Shown piece by piece: positions 18,656-27,954 of a stretch of 64,000 nt of DNA; positions within the stretch are counted from its first letter, which is position 1, and every line of letters begins with the position of its first letter. This DNA is from Lustribacter sp965277075 (GTDB taxonomy: Bacteria > Vulcanimicrobiota > Vulcanimicrobiia > Vulcanimicrobiales > Vulcanimicrobiaceae), in contig OZ255707.1 in assembly GCA_965277075.1 (NCBI GenBank), positions 868,001 through 932,000 on the forward strand. Direction: 5' to 3'. The notes below the pieces were generated by a model. The model had not been told where the DNA came from, ran no database searches, and worked only from the letters and a program-made list of their open reading frames with translations. The translations under genes were made by a program, and so were the position numbers.

Positions 18656-20773
18656 CTACACTCCGATCGGCTCGATCGAATCCTCGGTCGTCGAGATTTG
18701 GCCGATCGACTCAACGCGCAATCCGGGTGCGATTTCGCTATACGAAAGCACGACGAGTTGCGGTGCGGCGCGTTCTGTCAAGCGCTTGAGCGCAAGACGC
18801 GTCTGCGGGGAAGTGAGCACGATCGGCTGCAGTCCCGCCTGTTGCGCGGCCTGGATTTGCTTCGTGAGCGAGCCGTAAATCTTAGCGACCGTATTCGGAT
18901 CGAGCAATGCATATGCGTCTTCGCCGCGTCGTGCCGCTTCCCCGAGGAGGGTTTCAAGCCGCGGATCAACTGTGATCACGGACAACAACCCGTTTTCCGT
19001 GTACTCCGCGGAAATATGACGCGCCATTGCAGCCCGAACGCGCTCGGTCAAGAAGTCGATGTCTTTCGAGGCGCGCGCGCCGTCGGCCAGATTTTCAAGA
19101 ATGAGCAAGAGGTTGCGAATCGGGATGCGTTCGCGCAACAGATTTTGCAACACGCGCTGAATTTCGCCGACCGTGAGTAAACCGGGCACCAATTCGTCGA
19201 CGACGACGGGATAGTGCGCTTTCACATTGTCGAGCAGCGCCGAAGTCTCTTGACGCCCGAGCAGATCCGGCGCGTGCGTCTTGATCAGCTCTGTCAGGTG
19301 CGTCGCGATCACGCTCGTCGGATCGATGACGGTATATCCCGCGAGTTCGGCGTCCCCGCGCGCGCTCTCGGGAATCCAAAGCGCCGGCAAATTGAACGCG
19401 GGTTCAACGGTCGGGATACCCTCGATGCCGTTCGTCGCGGTGCCGGGATTCATCGCGAGCAGCCGGCTGACCATCACCTCCGCGCGCGCGACTTCCAGCC
19501 CGTAGATCTTCACGACGTATGTCGACGGCTTGAGTTGCAGATTGTCGCGCACGCGAATCGGTGGAACGACGATGCCCAATTCGCGCGCCGCATGCCGCCG
19601 GATCATCGTGATGCGTTCGAGCAAATCGCCGCCTTGACTGACGTCCACGAGCGGGATCAAGCCGAAGCCGATCTCAAGCTCCATCGGATCGTACGAAAGC
19701 AACGGCACCACCGACTCGGCCGGTTTGACGGCGGGCTGATTGGTCGCCGAGCCGGGGCCGCTCCCCGCAGCCGGTCGCAGCGCAGCGGCGCGCATCACCG
19801 AACGGCGCCGGAAGAACAATGCGAGCACGATGCCGGCCATCAAAAACATGAAGAGCGGCGGCAGACCGAAAAGCCCGAAGAGAATCAACAACGCTGCGGC
19901 GATCGCGAGGGCGCGCGGCTCCTGCACGAGTTGGCTCGTGAGTTCGGCACCGAACGACGACTCGGCAGCCGCACGCGTGACGATGATACCGGTCGCGGTC
20001 GACACGAGCAGCGCTGGTATTTGCGTGACGATCCCTTCGCCGATCGTCAACAGCGTGTACCGTTGCAGTGCTTCGGTGAGTGAAAGACCTTGCTGGACGA
20101 TGCCGATCACGAAGCCGCCGATGATGTTGACGAAGACGATGATCAACGCTGCGACCGCGTCGCCGCGCACGAATTTCGACGCACCGTCCATCGCGCCGTA
20201 GAAGTCGGCCGCGCGTTGGATGTCGCGCCGGCGCTGACGGGCTTCCGCTTCGGTGATCAAACCGGCGTTGAGGTCGGCGTCGACGGCAAGCTGTTTGCCG
20301 GGCATCGCGTCAAGTGTGAACCGCGCCGCGACTTCCGCGACGCGGCCGGCGCCGTTGGTGATCACGACGAACTGGATCACGACGAGGATCGCAAACACGA
20401 CGATACCGACGGCGTAGTTTCCGCCGACGACGACATTTCCGAACGCCTCGATGACCTGTCCCGCATAACCGCGGAGCAAGATCGAGCGCGTTCCGCTGAT
20501 GTTGAGCGAGAGCCGGAAGAGGGTGACGATGAGGATCAGCGTCGGGAAAACGCTGAACGCGAGCGCGTTCTCCGTGTAAAGCGTCACGAGCATGATGACG
20601 AGCGCCAGCGCGATGTTCATGGAAAGCAGGAGGTCGAGGACCCACGGCTGCACCGGAACGATCATCAAGACGACGAGAATAACCGACGCCCCGGCGACCC
20701 AAACCTGGGACGTCGCCGCCAACCGTTCCATAACGGTCGGCGTTTTCGGGGCGGGGGACGCTACCGCGGCCAC
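18656..20773 (-). CDS. flhA: flagellar export gate protein FlhA
   Basis: This 705-residue inner-membrane protein forms the nonameric cytoplasmic ring of the flagellar type III export gate and uses the proton gradient for export. The N-terminal half has about eight hydrophobic segments and the conserved loop SLNISGTRSILLRGYAG...RVAEVAARFTLDAMPGKQ. The C-terminal half is the soluble chaperone/substrate-docking domain. The start appears to be GTG 20773. The length is typical. It follows flhB after a 59-base gap and precedes PilZ by 2 bases. Confidence 0.97.
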   Translation of the reverse strand: MAAVASPAPKTPTVMERLAATSQVWVAGASVILVVLMIVPVQPWVLDLLLSMNIALALVIMLVTLYTENALAFSVFPTLILIVTLFRLSLNISGTRSILLRGYAGQVIEAFGNVVVGGNYAVGIVVFAILVVIQFVVITNGAGRVAEVAARFTLDAMPGKQLAVDADLNAGLITEAEARQRRRDIQRAADFYGAMDGASKFVRGDAVAALIIVFVNIIGGFVIGIVQQGLSLTEALQRYTLLTIGEGIVTQIPALLVSTATGIIVTRAAAESSFGAELTSQLVQEPRALAIAAALLILFGLFGLPPLFMFLMAGIVLALFFRRRSVMRAAALRPAAGSGPGSATNQPAVKPAESVVPLLSYDPMELEIGFGLIPLVDVSQGGDLLERITMIRRHAARELGIVVPPIRVRDNLQLKPSTYVVKIYGLEVARAEVMVSRLLAMNPGTATNGIEGIPTVEPAFNLPALWIPESARGDAELAGYTVIDPTSVIATHLTELIKTHAPDLLGRQETSALLDNVKAHYPVVVDELVPGLLTVGEIQRVLQNLLRERIPIRNLLLILENLADGARASKDIDFLTERVRAAMARHISAEYTENGLLSVITVDPRLETLLGEAARRGEDAYALLDPNTVAKIYGSLTKQIQAAQQAGLQPIVLTSPQTRLALKRLTERAAPQLVVLSYSEIAPGLRVESIGQISTTEDSIEPIGV

Positions 20774-20832
20774 GTCGTTACCGACTCCACTCTGCTACCA
20801 GTATCGGCAGATGCGCGGGCGTCCTCCAGGGA

Positions 20833-21900
20833 TCAAGCGATGGTCCTGTTTTTGAGCTTGTAGACGAACGCGATCACCTGGGCGACGGCGGCGTACATGT
20901 TCGGCGGAACCGGCGAATCAAGCTCGACTTTATCGTAGAGCGTGCGTGCCAGCGGCGGATTTTCGAGAATCGGAATGCCGTGTTCGCGGGCCAGTTCGCG
21001 AATGCGCCGGGCCATCAAATCGGCGCCTTTGGCCGTGAGGACCGGAGCTTCCATCTTGATCTCATCCCACTCGAGTGCGACCGCGTAGTGGGTCGGGTTC
21101 GTCACGACGACCGTTGCACGCGGCACGGCCGCCATCATACGCTTACGGGCCATCGAGCGTTGCCGTGCCTTTACCGCTTGCTTTAGCTCGGGATTTCCGT
21201 CCTGCTGCCGCATCTCGTCCTTGACCTCGGTCTTCGTCATCTTGAGCGAGTCGGCGAGCCGCTTCTTTTCCCAGAAATAGTCCGCGATGCCGACGACGAA
21301 AAAGAGCAGCCCGAATCGGATACCGATGCCGTAAACGAGATCTTCGACCGTCAAGATGATGTCGAGCGGAGAAGCGGCCGAAAGTGAGATGAAGAGCGGC
21401 ACCTTGTCGTGGATCTGCATGAAGATGATCACGATCACGATGCTCAGCTTGATCAACTGCTTCGCGAGTTGTGCCAGCGTTTGCGGCGAAAAGAAGATGC
21501 GCTTCAGCCCCGGGAGCGGGTTGAGAACGCCGAACTTCGGGCGCAACTTCTTGGGCGCCCACAAAAAACCGAACTGCAGGATGTTGGCGACGATGGCGAT
21601 GGCGACGGCCGATCCGAACGCGACGAGCAGCAGTGCGATGTACGAATTGGTCGCGCGCGCGAAGAGTCCCCACGCCGAATGAATCGTGACCGGTGTCCGG
21701 CCGGTTGCGTTCTCGAGCGCCACGGCAAACGAGTGCGCGCCGAGCGCGAACGTCTGCATGAACGTCAGATGGAGCGCGATGATGATCGCAAGAAAGATCG
21801 CGGCGCCGCCGACGTCGGGCGACCGCGGAACTTGCCCGCGGCTACGCGCTTCTCCCTGACGTTTCGGGGTAGCTTGTTCGGTTTGTTCCGGACGCGGCAT
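20833..21900 (-). CDS. flhB: flagellar export switch protein FlhB
   Basis: This 355-residue protein has four hydrophobic segments followed by a cytoplasmic domain. The autocleavage motif NPTH is intact at residues 268-271 (VVVTNPTHYAVAL); cleavage there switches export from hook/rod to filament substrates when FliK signals. The N-terminus (EQTEQATPKRQGEARSRGQVPRSPD) is classical. It lies 15 bases after fliR. A separate FlhB-C-like gene at 48211 shares its cytoplasmic-domain sequence. Confidence 0.97.
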   Translation of the reverse strand: MPRPEQTEQATPKRQGEARSRGQVPRSPDVGGAAIFLAIIIALHLTFMQTFALGAHSFAVALENATGRTPVTIHSAWGLFARATNSYIALLLVAFGSAVAIAIVANILQFGFLWAPKKLRPKFGVLNPLPGLKRIFFSPQTLAQLAKQLIKLSIVIVIIFMQIHDKVPLFISLSAASPLDIILTVEDLVYGIGIRFGLLFFVVGIADYFWEKKRLADSLKMTKTEVKDEMRQQDGNPELKQAVKARQRSMARKRMMAAVPRATVVVTNPTHYAVALEWDEIKMEAPVLTAKGADLMARRIRELAREHGIPILENPPLARTLYDKVELDSPVPPNMYAAVAQVIAFVYKLKNRTIA

Positions 21901-21915
21901 ACTAACGCCCGCTCA

Positions 21916-22710
21916 CTAGCCGGGTGCTCGCATCATACGCAACACCGCGTCGAGCTGGCGCGGCGCTTCTGCATACACGTTGGGCATCACGCGCACGAGC
22001 AACGGCAGCGAAATGACGATCATGCCCAACCCGACGAGAATCTGGAACGGAAACCCCACGGCGAACACGTTGAGCTGCGGCGCAACACGCGCCATGAGCG
22101 CCAGACCCACGTTCACGATGAAGAGCGCGATGCCGACCGGCGCAGCGATCTGAAAGACGATGAAGAGCGAATGGCTGAAAAAGCCGACGACGTCGGTCGC
22201 GAGTCCGGGTTGGATCGCGGCAAACGGGAGCGGAACGAGGTTGAACGAGCCGGCCAGGCCTTCGAAGAGAAAATGATGACCGTCGCCGATGAGAAAAATC
22301 AGGGATGCGAGCGCGAGTTCAAACTCGCCGAGGACGCTGACGTTCTGACTGGTGAGTGGGTTGATGACGTTGACGATCGAGAAGCCGACTTCGATGTCGA
22401 GCAGTTCGCCGGCGAATTGCAGCCCGGTGAACGCAAGATAGGAGATGAACCCGAACACGACGCCGATCGCTACCTGCGAGACGATCGCCGCAGTCAACGG
22501 TCCGAGGCCGCCGAGCGGTGCAATCGGCGGGACGACGCGCCAAAGAATGAACGCAATGAGGAGCCCGAGTCCAAAACGAACCGGCATCGGCACTTGCGCC
22601 GCCGAGATGATCGGCAGCATCAGCAAGATCGTCGAGACGCGTACGAGGACGAGCAAAAACGTCTCGAACTGGCCCTGCGTCAGCCCGAAGAGATCGACGG
22701 GACTGCTCAC
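21916..22710 (-). CDS. fliR: flagellar export gate protein FliR
   Basis: This 264-residue protein has about six membrane segments and forms the core of the export gate with FliP and FliQ. Typical sequence includes RVSTILLMLPI, the charged FAGELLDIEVGFSIVNVINP and a C-terminal NVFAVGFPFQILVGL. The start is GTG 22710, overlapping the fliQ stop as GTGA. The open frame extends 69 codons further upstream, but that part is fliQ-overlapping shadow without hydrophobic pattern. Confidence 0.95.
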   Translation of the reverse strand: MSSPVDLFGLTQGQFETFLLVLVRVSTILLMLPIISAAQVPMPVRFGLGLLIAFILWRVVPPIAPLGGLGPLTAAIVSQVAIGVVFGFISYLAFTGLQFAGELLDIEVGFSIVNVINPLTSQNVSVLGEFELALASLIFLIGDGHHFLFEGLAGSFNLVPLPFAAIQPGLATDVVGFFSHSLFIVFQIAAPVGIALFIVNVGLALMARVAPQLNVFAVGFPFQILVGLGMIVISLPLLVRVMPNVYAEAPRQLDAVLRMMRAPG

Positions 22711-22976
22711 TTGATCATTGTCGGCAACCCGTCGAAGACACGTTGCATGAAATCCGTCAGCAGCGCGAGCATGAACGGACCGAAGAGCAAGATCGAGAGC
22801 GCGACGATCACGATCTTCGGAATAAACGTCAGCGTTGGTTCTTGGATCTGGGTCACCGCCTGGAAGATCGAAATGATCAAGCCGGTCAAGAGCCCGAGCA
22901 GCAGCGCCGGCCCGCACACGAGCAACGCGACCACGATCGCTTCGCGCCCCAGCGAAAGCGCCGTCGCGTACGTCAC
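22707..22976 (-). CDS. fliQ: flagellar export gate protein FliQ
   Basis: This 89-residue protein, the usual FliQ length, has two hydrophobic hairpin segments (REAIVVALLVCGPALLLGLL and IVIVALSILLFGPFML) joined by the conserved IFQAVTQIQEPTLTFIPK. Four copies surround the FliP pore in known gates. The start is GTG 22976, overlapping the fliP stop as GTGA. It overlaps fliR in the same way, so fliP, fliQ and fliR are translationally coupled. Confidence 0.95.
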   Translation of the reverse strand: MTYATALSLGREAIVVALLVCGPALLLGLLTGLIISIFQAVTQIQEPTLTFIPKIVIVALSILLFGPFMLALLTDFMQRVFDGLPTMIK

Positions 22977-23764
22977 TTGAAGCTCGCGAAGAGGGCGCTG
23001 ATCGTGAGATTCCAACCGTCGACGAGGAGGAAGATCAGGATTTTGAACGGCAGCGAGATCAGCACCGGTGGGATCATCATCATGCCCATCGAGAGCAGCA
23101 CCGATGCGACGACCATGTCGATCACGATGAACGGAATATAAATCGCAAAGCCGATTTCGAACGCCGTCTTCAGTTCGCTGATCACGAACGCCGGAATGAG
23201 CAGGTACGTCGGAACGTCGTCCTGTTTCGCCGGTCGCGGTTCGTTCGACATATGATAGAAGAGCGCGATGTCTTTCTCACGCGTCTGCCGGAACATGAAG
23301 CCCCGTAGCGGTTTTTGCGCGCGGTCGAGCGCGACGGCCTGCGAAATCTTATTGCCGAGATACGGCTGAAGCGCGTTCTTGTTGATGTCGGTGATCACCG
23401 GATTCATCACGAAGAACGTCAGGAAGAGCGCGAGCCCGACCAGGACTTGCGTCGGCGGATTGGATTGCGTCCCGAGCGCCGTTCGGACGAACGAGAGCAC
23501 GACGACGATGCGCGTGAACGACGTCACGAGGACGAGCAACGTCGGCGCGAGCGTGAGCACCGTGAGCAGCAATAATATCTGCAGTGAGAGCGCGACGTCG
23601 GCCGGCTTCGTCGCCGGACTGACGCCGATATTGACCCGCGGAATCGGGATCGTCGGACTCGTCGGACCCGGAATCGTTTGGGCGAGCGCCGGCAAGGCGA
23701 CGACGCAGAGCGCAGCGCACCCTGCAAGCCCGGCAATCAGCCAGACGAGAGACCGGCGTTTCAC
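22973..23764 (-). CDS. fliP: flagellar export gate protein FliP
   Basis: This 263-residue pentameric core of the export pore is made as a precursor with a signal peptide (hydrophobic segment ending LPALAQ). Hallmarks are TLAPTLLVLVTSFTRIVVVLSFVR.ALG, PPTQVLVGLALFLT and IDMVVASVLLSMGMMMIPP. The start is GTG 23764, overlapping the fliO stop (GTGA). Length and motifs are normal. Confidence 0.97.
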   Translation of the reverse strand: MKRRSLVWLIAGLAGCAALCVVALPALAQTIPGPTSPTIPIPRVNIGVSPATKPADVALSLQILLLLTVLTLAPTLLVLVTSFTRIVVVLSFVRTALGTQSNPPTQVLVGLALFLTFFVMNPVITDINKNALQPYLGNKISQAVALDRAQKPLRGFMFRQTREKDIALFYHMSNEPRPAKQDDVPTYLLIPAFVISELKTAFEIGFAIYIPFIVIDMVVASVLLSMGMMMIPPVLISLPFKILIFLLVDGWNLTISALFASFK

Positions 23765-24111
23765 GATTTCCTGAAGCGCGCGAACGGCCGCATCAGGCTC
23801 TCGCGTTGCTCGACGAGCGCCGCGCGCTGCGAATCGATGTACGGCTCGACGTCATCGGAGGCGAGTTCCGCCAAGAGCGAAACTCCCGCGGTTCCGCCGC
23901 CGACCAGATAGTATTTGGCCGCAACCTTCACGACGTGGACGGTGACGTTCGGCGCGAGAATCGCCGACTCGACCGTCGACACCAGACGCCGTCCGGCGCC
24001 GGTGACGATGCGTCCACGCTGCACGGCGCGCGCGACGTATGTCATGCCGACGAGGAGCAGCGCGACAAGCGCGAACGCCCACACGACTTGGAAGAAGAAC
24101 GCGAGATTCAT
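23761..24111 (-). CDS. fliO: flagellar assembly protein FliO-like
   Basis: This 116-residue protein has one N-terminal membrane segment (FFFQVVWAFALVALLLVGMTYVA) and a small cytoplasmic beta-rich domain. The latter has the FliO/FliZ pattern of VESAILAPNVTVHVVKVAAKYYLVG. FliO is a chaperone for assembly of the FliP ring. The family is weakly conserved, so the call rests on topology, this segment and the position directly upstream of fliP with a GTGA overlap. Confidence 0.85.
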   Translation of the reverse strand: MNLAFFFQVVWAFALVALLLVGMTYVARAVQRGRIVTGAGRRLVSTVESAILAPNVTVHVVKVAAKYYLVGGGTAGVSLLAELASDDVEPYIDSQRAALVEQRESLMRPFARFRKS

Positions 24112-24153
24112 CAGTAAACCTTCGCGCCGAACATCGTCGCTCGAAGCGAAGAG

Positions 24154-25134
24154 TCAGACGCGATCGACGACGGGGTTGAGCTCGCTGATCTTCACCGCGA
24201 ATTTGTCGTCGACGACGACCACTTCGCCGCGCGCGATCAGAATGTTGTTCACGTAGAGATCGATCGGCTCAGTGGAGAGTTTATCGAGTTCGAAGACGCT
24301 GCCGGGCTGCATCGCGACGACTTCACGGAGCGAGAGCTCCGTTTGACCGAGAACAGCCGAAATCTCGAGCGGGACGTCGTGAACGAGGTCGAGGTTCGAC
24401 TGTCCGGGCGCGGCCGGGCGAATTTGCGTCGGCTGCATGGGCGTAAACTGCGCGGCTTGGCCCTCGGGCTGCACGCGCTGACGGCTCGGCGGCATCGAAG
24501 ACGGCCCCGGCGGTGCCGCTGCGGCGGCGGCGGCGGCAGCTGCAGCAGCGGCCATCGCAGCGCTCGCGGCCGGCGCGCCCGGCGGCGCAACGAAGCCTGG
24601 GGCCGCCGCAGCGGGAGCAGGTTTCAGCTCCATCTTCGAGAGCGCGAGACCGTCGAAGTACAGCGTGATCTTGGTGTCGAGACCGTCGCCGACAGTGATC
24701 GGAGCGGCAGCCGTTGTAAACGGCGGAACCGGGAAACCGGCCGCGTCGCCGACGACTTCGGACTGCACGCCGTCGCTCGACGTACCGGTGTGGGTCGCGA
24801 GCGCCTCACCCATTGCGGTTGCGATCTGGGCGACCGTCTCGGCGACGATCGAAAGCTGCATCGCATCCATTTCGCCGCCGCCGCCCGGCGTGCCGAGCAT
24901 CATCTCGACCACGCGTCCGATGTCGGCCTTCACGAAACGTGTCACGAACGCGACGCCGCTCGCCGGAACGCGCGTCACGGTCGAGACGACCTCCGCTTCG
25001 ACGAGAATCGATCCGTCGACCGTTTCCATCAGACCGGCGCCCGCGCTCGCCGTAATGCCGGCCAATGTCGAGAACGCTCCGGTCGCAGCGGCGAACATCT
25101 CGTCGGCCAGCGGCTGCAACGTCTCTTTCTGCAC
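24154..25134 (-). CDS. fliY: flagellar switch protein FliY (CheC-like domain fused to FliN domain)
   Basis: This 326-residue C-ring protein starts at GTG 25134, preceded by GAGGAG that overlaps the end of fliM. Residues 1-175 are a CheC/FliY-type domain. A Pro/Ala linker follows with a run of more than ten alanines. Residues about 245-326 are the FliN/SpoA domain (DVPLEISAVLGQTELSLREV...LLDK-like...VYVNN-like...GEVVVVDDKFAVKI). In the phosphatase signature S-x3-E-x2-N the Ser95 and Glu99 are present but the Asn is Ala102. It probably keeps its structural role while lacking CheY-P phosphatase activity. Confidence 0.9.
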   Translation of the reverse strand: MQKETLQPLADEMFAAATGAFSTLAGITASAGAGLMETVDGSILVEAEVVSTVTRVPASGVAFVTRFVKADIGRVVEMMLGTPGGGGEMDAMQLSIVAETVAQIATAMGEALATHTGTSSDGVQSEVVGDAAGFPVPPFTTAAAPITVGDGLDTKITLYFDGLALSKMELKPAPAAAAPGFVAPPGAPAASAAMAAAAAAAAAAAAAPPGPSSMPPSRQRVQPEGQAAQFTPMQPTQIRPAAPGQSNLDLVHDVPLEISAVLGQTELSLREVVAMQPGSVFELDKLSTEPIDLYVNNILIARGEVVVVDDKFAVKISELNPVVDRV

Positions 25135-25138
25135 CAAA

Positions 25139-26119
25139 CTACTCCTCGTCCACAACGATCGCCACGATCTGCACGGCGACACGATCTCTGTTAACGCCCG
25201 GATACACGTGAAATTTTTCACGTTCGTTCACAGACATCATCAACGGTTCATGTACGGGTTTGTCGAACAACACGACGTCACCCACCTGCAGTGTGACAAG
25301 ATCGCGTAATGACACGATCGTCCGGCCCAACTCGACTTCCATATTGACGCCCGCGCGTTCCACGTTGCGAGCCAACTGCAAGATATCTTCTTCGGTCATG
25401 CCGCGGCCCGCGACGACCGACGGTGACCACTGGTAATCCGCGAGTTGCGTGCCGATCGACTGCAAGACCGAATAGGGAAGTGCGAAGTTCATCACGCCGG
25501 CGATGTCACCGATCTTGAGTTCGCACGACACGAACGCGACGATCTGATCCAGCGGAATGATGCGCGGTATGAATTGCGGATTCGAGTCGAGCGCTTCGAT
25601 CTTCAGCGAGAGCGTCAACAGATAGTTCCACGCTTCGCGATAGCTGTTGAGCATGCGCGCCATGAAGCGCTGCATCAGGGTACGTTCGATGTCGGAGAGA
25701 TCGCGCAGCTTCGTCGGATACCAGCCGGGGCCGCCGAGCAGGCGATCGAGGATCGAGAACGCGAGATTTAGATCGACTTGTACGATCCCCGAACCCGCCA
25801 GCGGATCCATCGAGAAGATCGAGAGAATCGACGGAATGCCGATCGAGGCGATGAAGTCGCCGTACGAAATCTGCTCGATCGAGACGATCGTCGCCTCAAC
25901 GCGCGTACGCAGATACACCGAAAGCGAGTTGTTGAGCAAGCGCGTGAAGTTGTCGTGCAGCGTCCGCAGTGTCTGGAGCTGATTGGACTGGAATTTCTCG
26001 AGACGCTTATTGAAGCGGAAGTCGAACGATTTGATCTTCCGCCCTTCGAGCGACGACGGTTCGGAATCGGACGACGAGAGTTGATTGACGAGCGCGTCGA
26101 TCTCTTCTTGCGAGAGCAT
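25139..26119 (-). CDS. fliM: flagellar motor switch protein FliM
   Basis: This 326-residue protein links CheY-P binding to rotor switching. The N-terminal CheY-binding peptide MLSQEEIDALV is present at residues 1-11, followed by the central CheC-like domain (GDFIASIGIPSILSIFSMDPL) and a C-terminal SpoA domain (VELGRTIVSLRDLVTLQVGDVV). The start is ATG 26119, because the peptide begins there. The frame stays open to 26275, but that 52-codon extension has no FliM homology. There is no clear ribosome-binding site in front of the ATG. Confidence 0.95.
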   Translation of the reverse strand: MLSQEEIDALVNQLSSSDSEPSSLEGRKIKSFDFRFNKRLEKFQSNQLQTLRTLHDNFTRLLNNSLSVYLRTRVEATIVSIEQISYGDFIASIGIPSILSIFSMDPLAGSGIVQVDLNLAFSILDRLLGGPGWYPTKLRDLSDIERTLMQRFMARMLNSYREAWNYLLTLSLKIEALDSNPQFIPRIIPLDQIVAFVSCELKIGDIAGVMNFALPYSVLQSIGTQLADYQWSPSVVAGRGMTEEDILQLARNVERAGVNMEVELGRTIVSLRDLVTLQVGDVVLFDKPVHEPLMMSVNEREKFHVYPGVNRDRVAVQIVAIVVDEE

Positions 26120-26290
26120 GGACACGTTGCTAGTGCCCCGTCTCGCAAGTGGCGATACACCAAGCGAGAGCGATTTTTCGTCGTCGCAAGGAGCGAAGAG
26201 CGCTGAAGGGCAGCGCCCTTTGAGCGATGAGCGAGGCAGCGACGGTGGAAAAGCGCCGCGCGACTGCATCGGCATTTGCGAGAGGGGGCA
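26120..26290 (-). other. 171-base gap between motB and fliM, without a gene
   Basis: This is the longest spacer in the core flagellar operon, and it occupies the position where fliL often lies. It holds a small hairpin (AAGGGC GCT GCCCTT) at 26208-26222 on the plus-strand numbering. An open frame through it continues into fliM, but its sequence is arginine/serine-rich and not FliL-like. No promoter is convincing. It may be a repeat remnant or the scar of a lost gene. Confidence 0.4.
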
Positions 26291-27052
26291 TTAGGAGCCT
26301 CCGGCCGAGGCGTCGGTCGCCACAGCCTCTTGGGCATCGGTTGCGGCGTCGGTATCGAGGATCACGACGTCGACGCGCCGATTCCCGGCACGATGTTCGT
26401 CCGTATCATTCGCGAAACGCGGCCGGTACTCGCCGTAACCGAGGGCTGAGATGCGCTTCGCGGTCAGCCCGTCGCTCTCGACCAGGTAGCGCGCGACACC
26501 CGTCGCACGCGCGGACGAGAGCTCCCAATTACTCGGGAATTGGCCGTTTGAAATCGGCACGTTGTCGGTATTGCCTTCGACGCGCACTTCGTTTTGGCGT
26601 CCGCGCAACTGCTTGTTGACTTGATCGAGAACTTTTTTTGTCTCGTCGTGCAAATCGGCCGAACCGCTGTCGTACACCGGCTTATCGGAGAGCAGTGAAA
26701 TCACCAGTTCGCGCTTCTTGCCGTCTTTCGTGATCTTCGTTTGCACTTGCTTCTGAATTTTGTTCTGGCTGATGTACGACTCGAGCTGCGCCTGCATCGC
26801 CTGGAGGTCGTCTTTGGTCGCCGAGGTCGTCTGACCGTTCGGCGGGTTGTTGATCGCGTCTTGACTGTTGAACCCGCCGCCGAGATCGTGAACGAGGCGC
26901 TGCAGTTTCACCTTGTTGATCGTCGAGATCGAAAACAAGATGATGAAGAGCGCGAGGAGCAGCGTGATCATGTCCGCATAGGTTAGCAGCCAGCGCATCA
27001 TGCCGGCTCCCTCGAGCTGTGCCTCCCCGCCCCGTTTTCCTCGCAGCGACAA
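26291..27052 (-). CDS. motB: flagellar stator protein MotB
   Basis: This 253-residue stator subunit has a single membrane helix with the essential proton-carrying aspartate at Asp27 (LLTYADMITLLLALFII). A plug/linker follows, then an OmpA-like peptidoglycan-binding domain (VEGNTDNVPI...NWELSSARATGVARYL...NRRVDVVIL). The start used is TTG 27052; an alternative is ATG 27001 with GAGGGAG upstream, but this would remove the charged N-terminus normal for MotB. It lies 2 bases after motA. Confidence 0.95.
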   Translation of the reverse strand: MSLRGKRGGEAQLEGAGMMRWLLTYADMITLLLALFIILFSISTINKVKLQRLVHDLGGGFNSQDAINNPPNGQTTSATKDDLQAMQAQLESYISQNKIQKQVQTKITKDGKKRELVISLLSDKPVYDSGSADLHDETKKVLDQVNKQLRGRQNEVRVEGNTDNVPISNGQFPSNWELSSARATGVARYLVESDGLTAKRISALGYGEYRPRFANDTDEHRAGNRRVDVVILDTDAATDAQEAVATDASAGGS

Positions 27053-27054
27053 GA

Positions 27055-27888
27055 TTACGTACCTGCCAACGAAGGTTCGCCGACCGTTCCGCCTTCTTCG
27101 ACGTCCGTCTCACGTTCGGCCGGATCTAGGAACGCGTGCAGCTTCTCTTCGAGCAGCCGCGGATTGTCGCCGGCCTGAATCGAGAGAATGCCTTCGATCA
27201 TGATCTCGCGGACCATCAAAAGCTGGCCGTTGCGCTCTTTGACCTTCGCGCCCAGCGGCAGCCACAGCAAATTCGCGAGCGAAATGCCGAAGAACGTCGC
27301 GACGAACGCCTGCGCCGTCGCGAGACCGAGGTCGCCGGCAACGTTCCCGCCGCCGGTCGCGGCGCCGAGCCCCTTGAGCATCGCGATCAGGCCGAGCACG
27401 GTACCGATGATTCCGAGCGTCGGCGAGAATCCGCCCATCGTCATCAGGACCGCTTCCGCCTTGGCGTTGCGCTCCTGAACGAAGAGCACTTCGGTTTCCA
27501 AAATCTTGCGAATGATATCCGTATCGCGCCCGTCGATGACGAGTTGAATGCCCTTCCGCATGAACTCGTCGTCCAGTTCCGCGGCCTCGTTCTCGAGCGC
27601 GAGAAGGCCTTCGCGACGGGCCTTTTCGGCAAACGTCACCAGGTTCGCGATCACTTCGTGTTCGTGGTATTGCGGCTCGGTGAAAGCCATCGCAAACCCG
27701 GTCCGAAGTCCGCGCAAAAAGGTCTTCATCGGGAACGAGATCATCGTTGCGGCAAACGTGCCGCCGAACACCAAAAGGAACGCCTCATACCGCGTGAAGA
27801 GGATGGAGACGTCGACCTTTCCGATGAACGCCGAAATGGCGATCGACAGAATGGCGAGCACCAGACCGATGACGGTCGCTAAATCCAA
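27055..27888 (-). CDS. motA: flagellar stator protein MotA
   Basis: This 277-residue protein has four membrane segments and forms the proton channel with MotB. The start is TTG 27888, giving the usual LDLATVIGLVLAI N-terminus and a GGAAAGG ribosome-binding site; a TTG at 27906 would add six residues. The conserved proline loop GGFSPTLGIIGTVLGLI and the cytoplasmic charged loop (EKARREGLLALE) that contacts FliG are visible. The tail is acidic. It is preceded by flbD and followed by motB. Confidence 0.95.
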   Translation of the reverse strand: MDLATVIGLVLAILSIAISAFIGKVDVSILFTRYEAFLLVFGGTFAATMISFPMKTFLRGLRTGFAMAFTEPQYHEHEVIANLVTFAEKARREGLLALENEAAELDDEFMRKGIQLVIDGRDTDIIRKILETEVLFVQERNAKAEAVLMTMGGFSPTLGIIGTVLGLIAMLKGLGAATGGGNVAGDLGLATAQAFVATFFGISLANLLWLPLGAKVKERNGQLLMVREIMIEGILSIQAGDNPRLLEEKLHAFLDPAERETDVEEGGTVGEPSLAGT

Positions 27889-27954
27889 AGGACGGCCTTT
27901 CCACAAACGGCAGACGCGTTACTCACCGTATATCGGCCGAAGACGCGCGCTACA

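Noticed and set aside
21409..22980. 523-codon plus-strand open frame opposite flhB and fliR
   Set aside because: It is rich in Arg, Asp, Glu and His with no hydrophobic core or motif, and lies antisense to clear export-gate genes. It is a codon-bias shadow.
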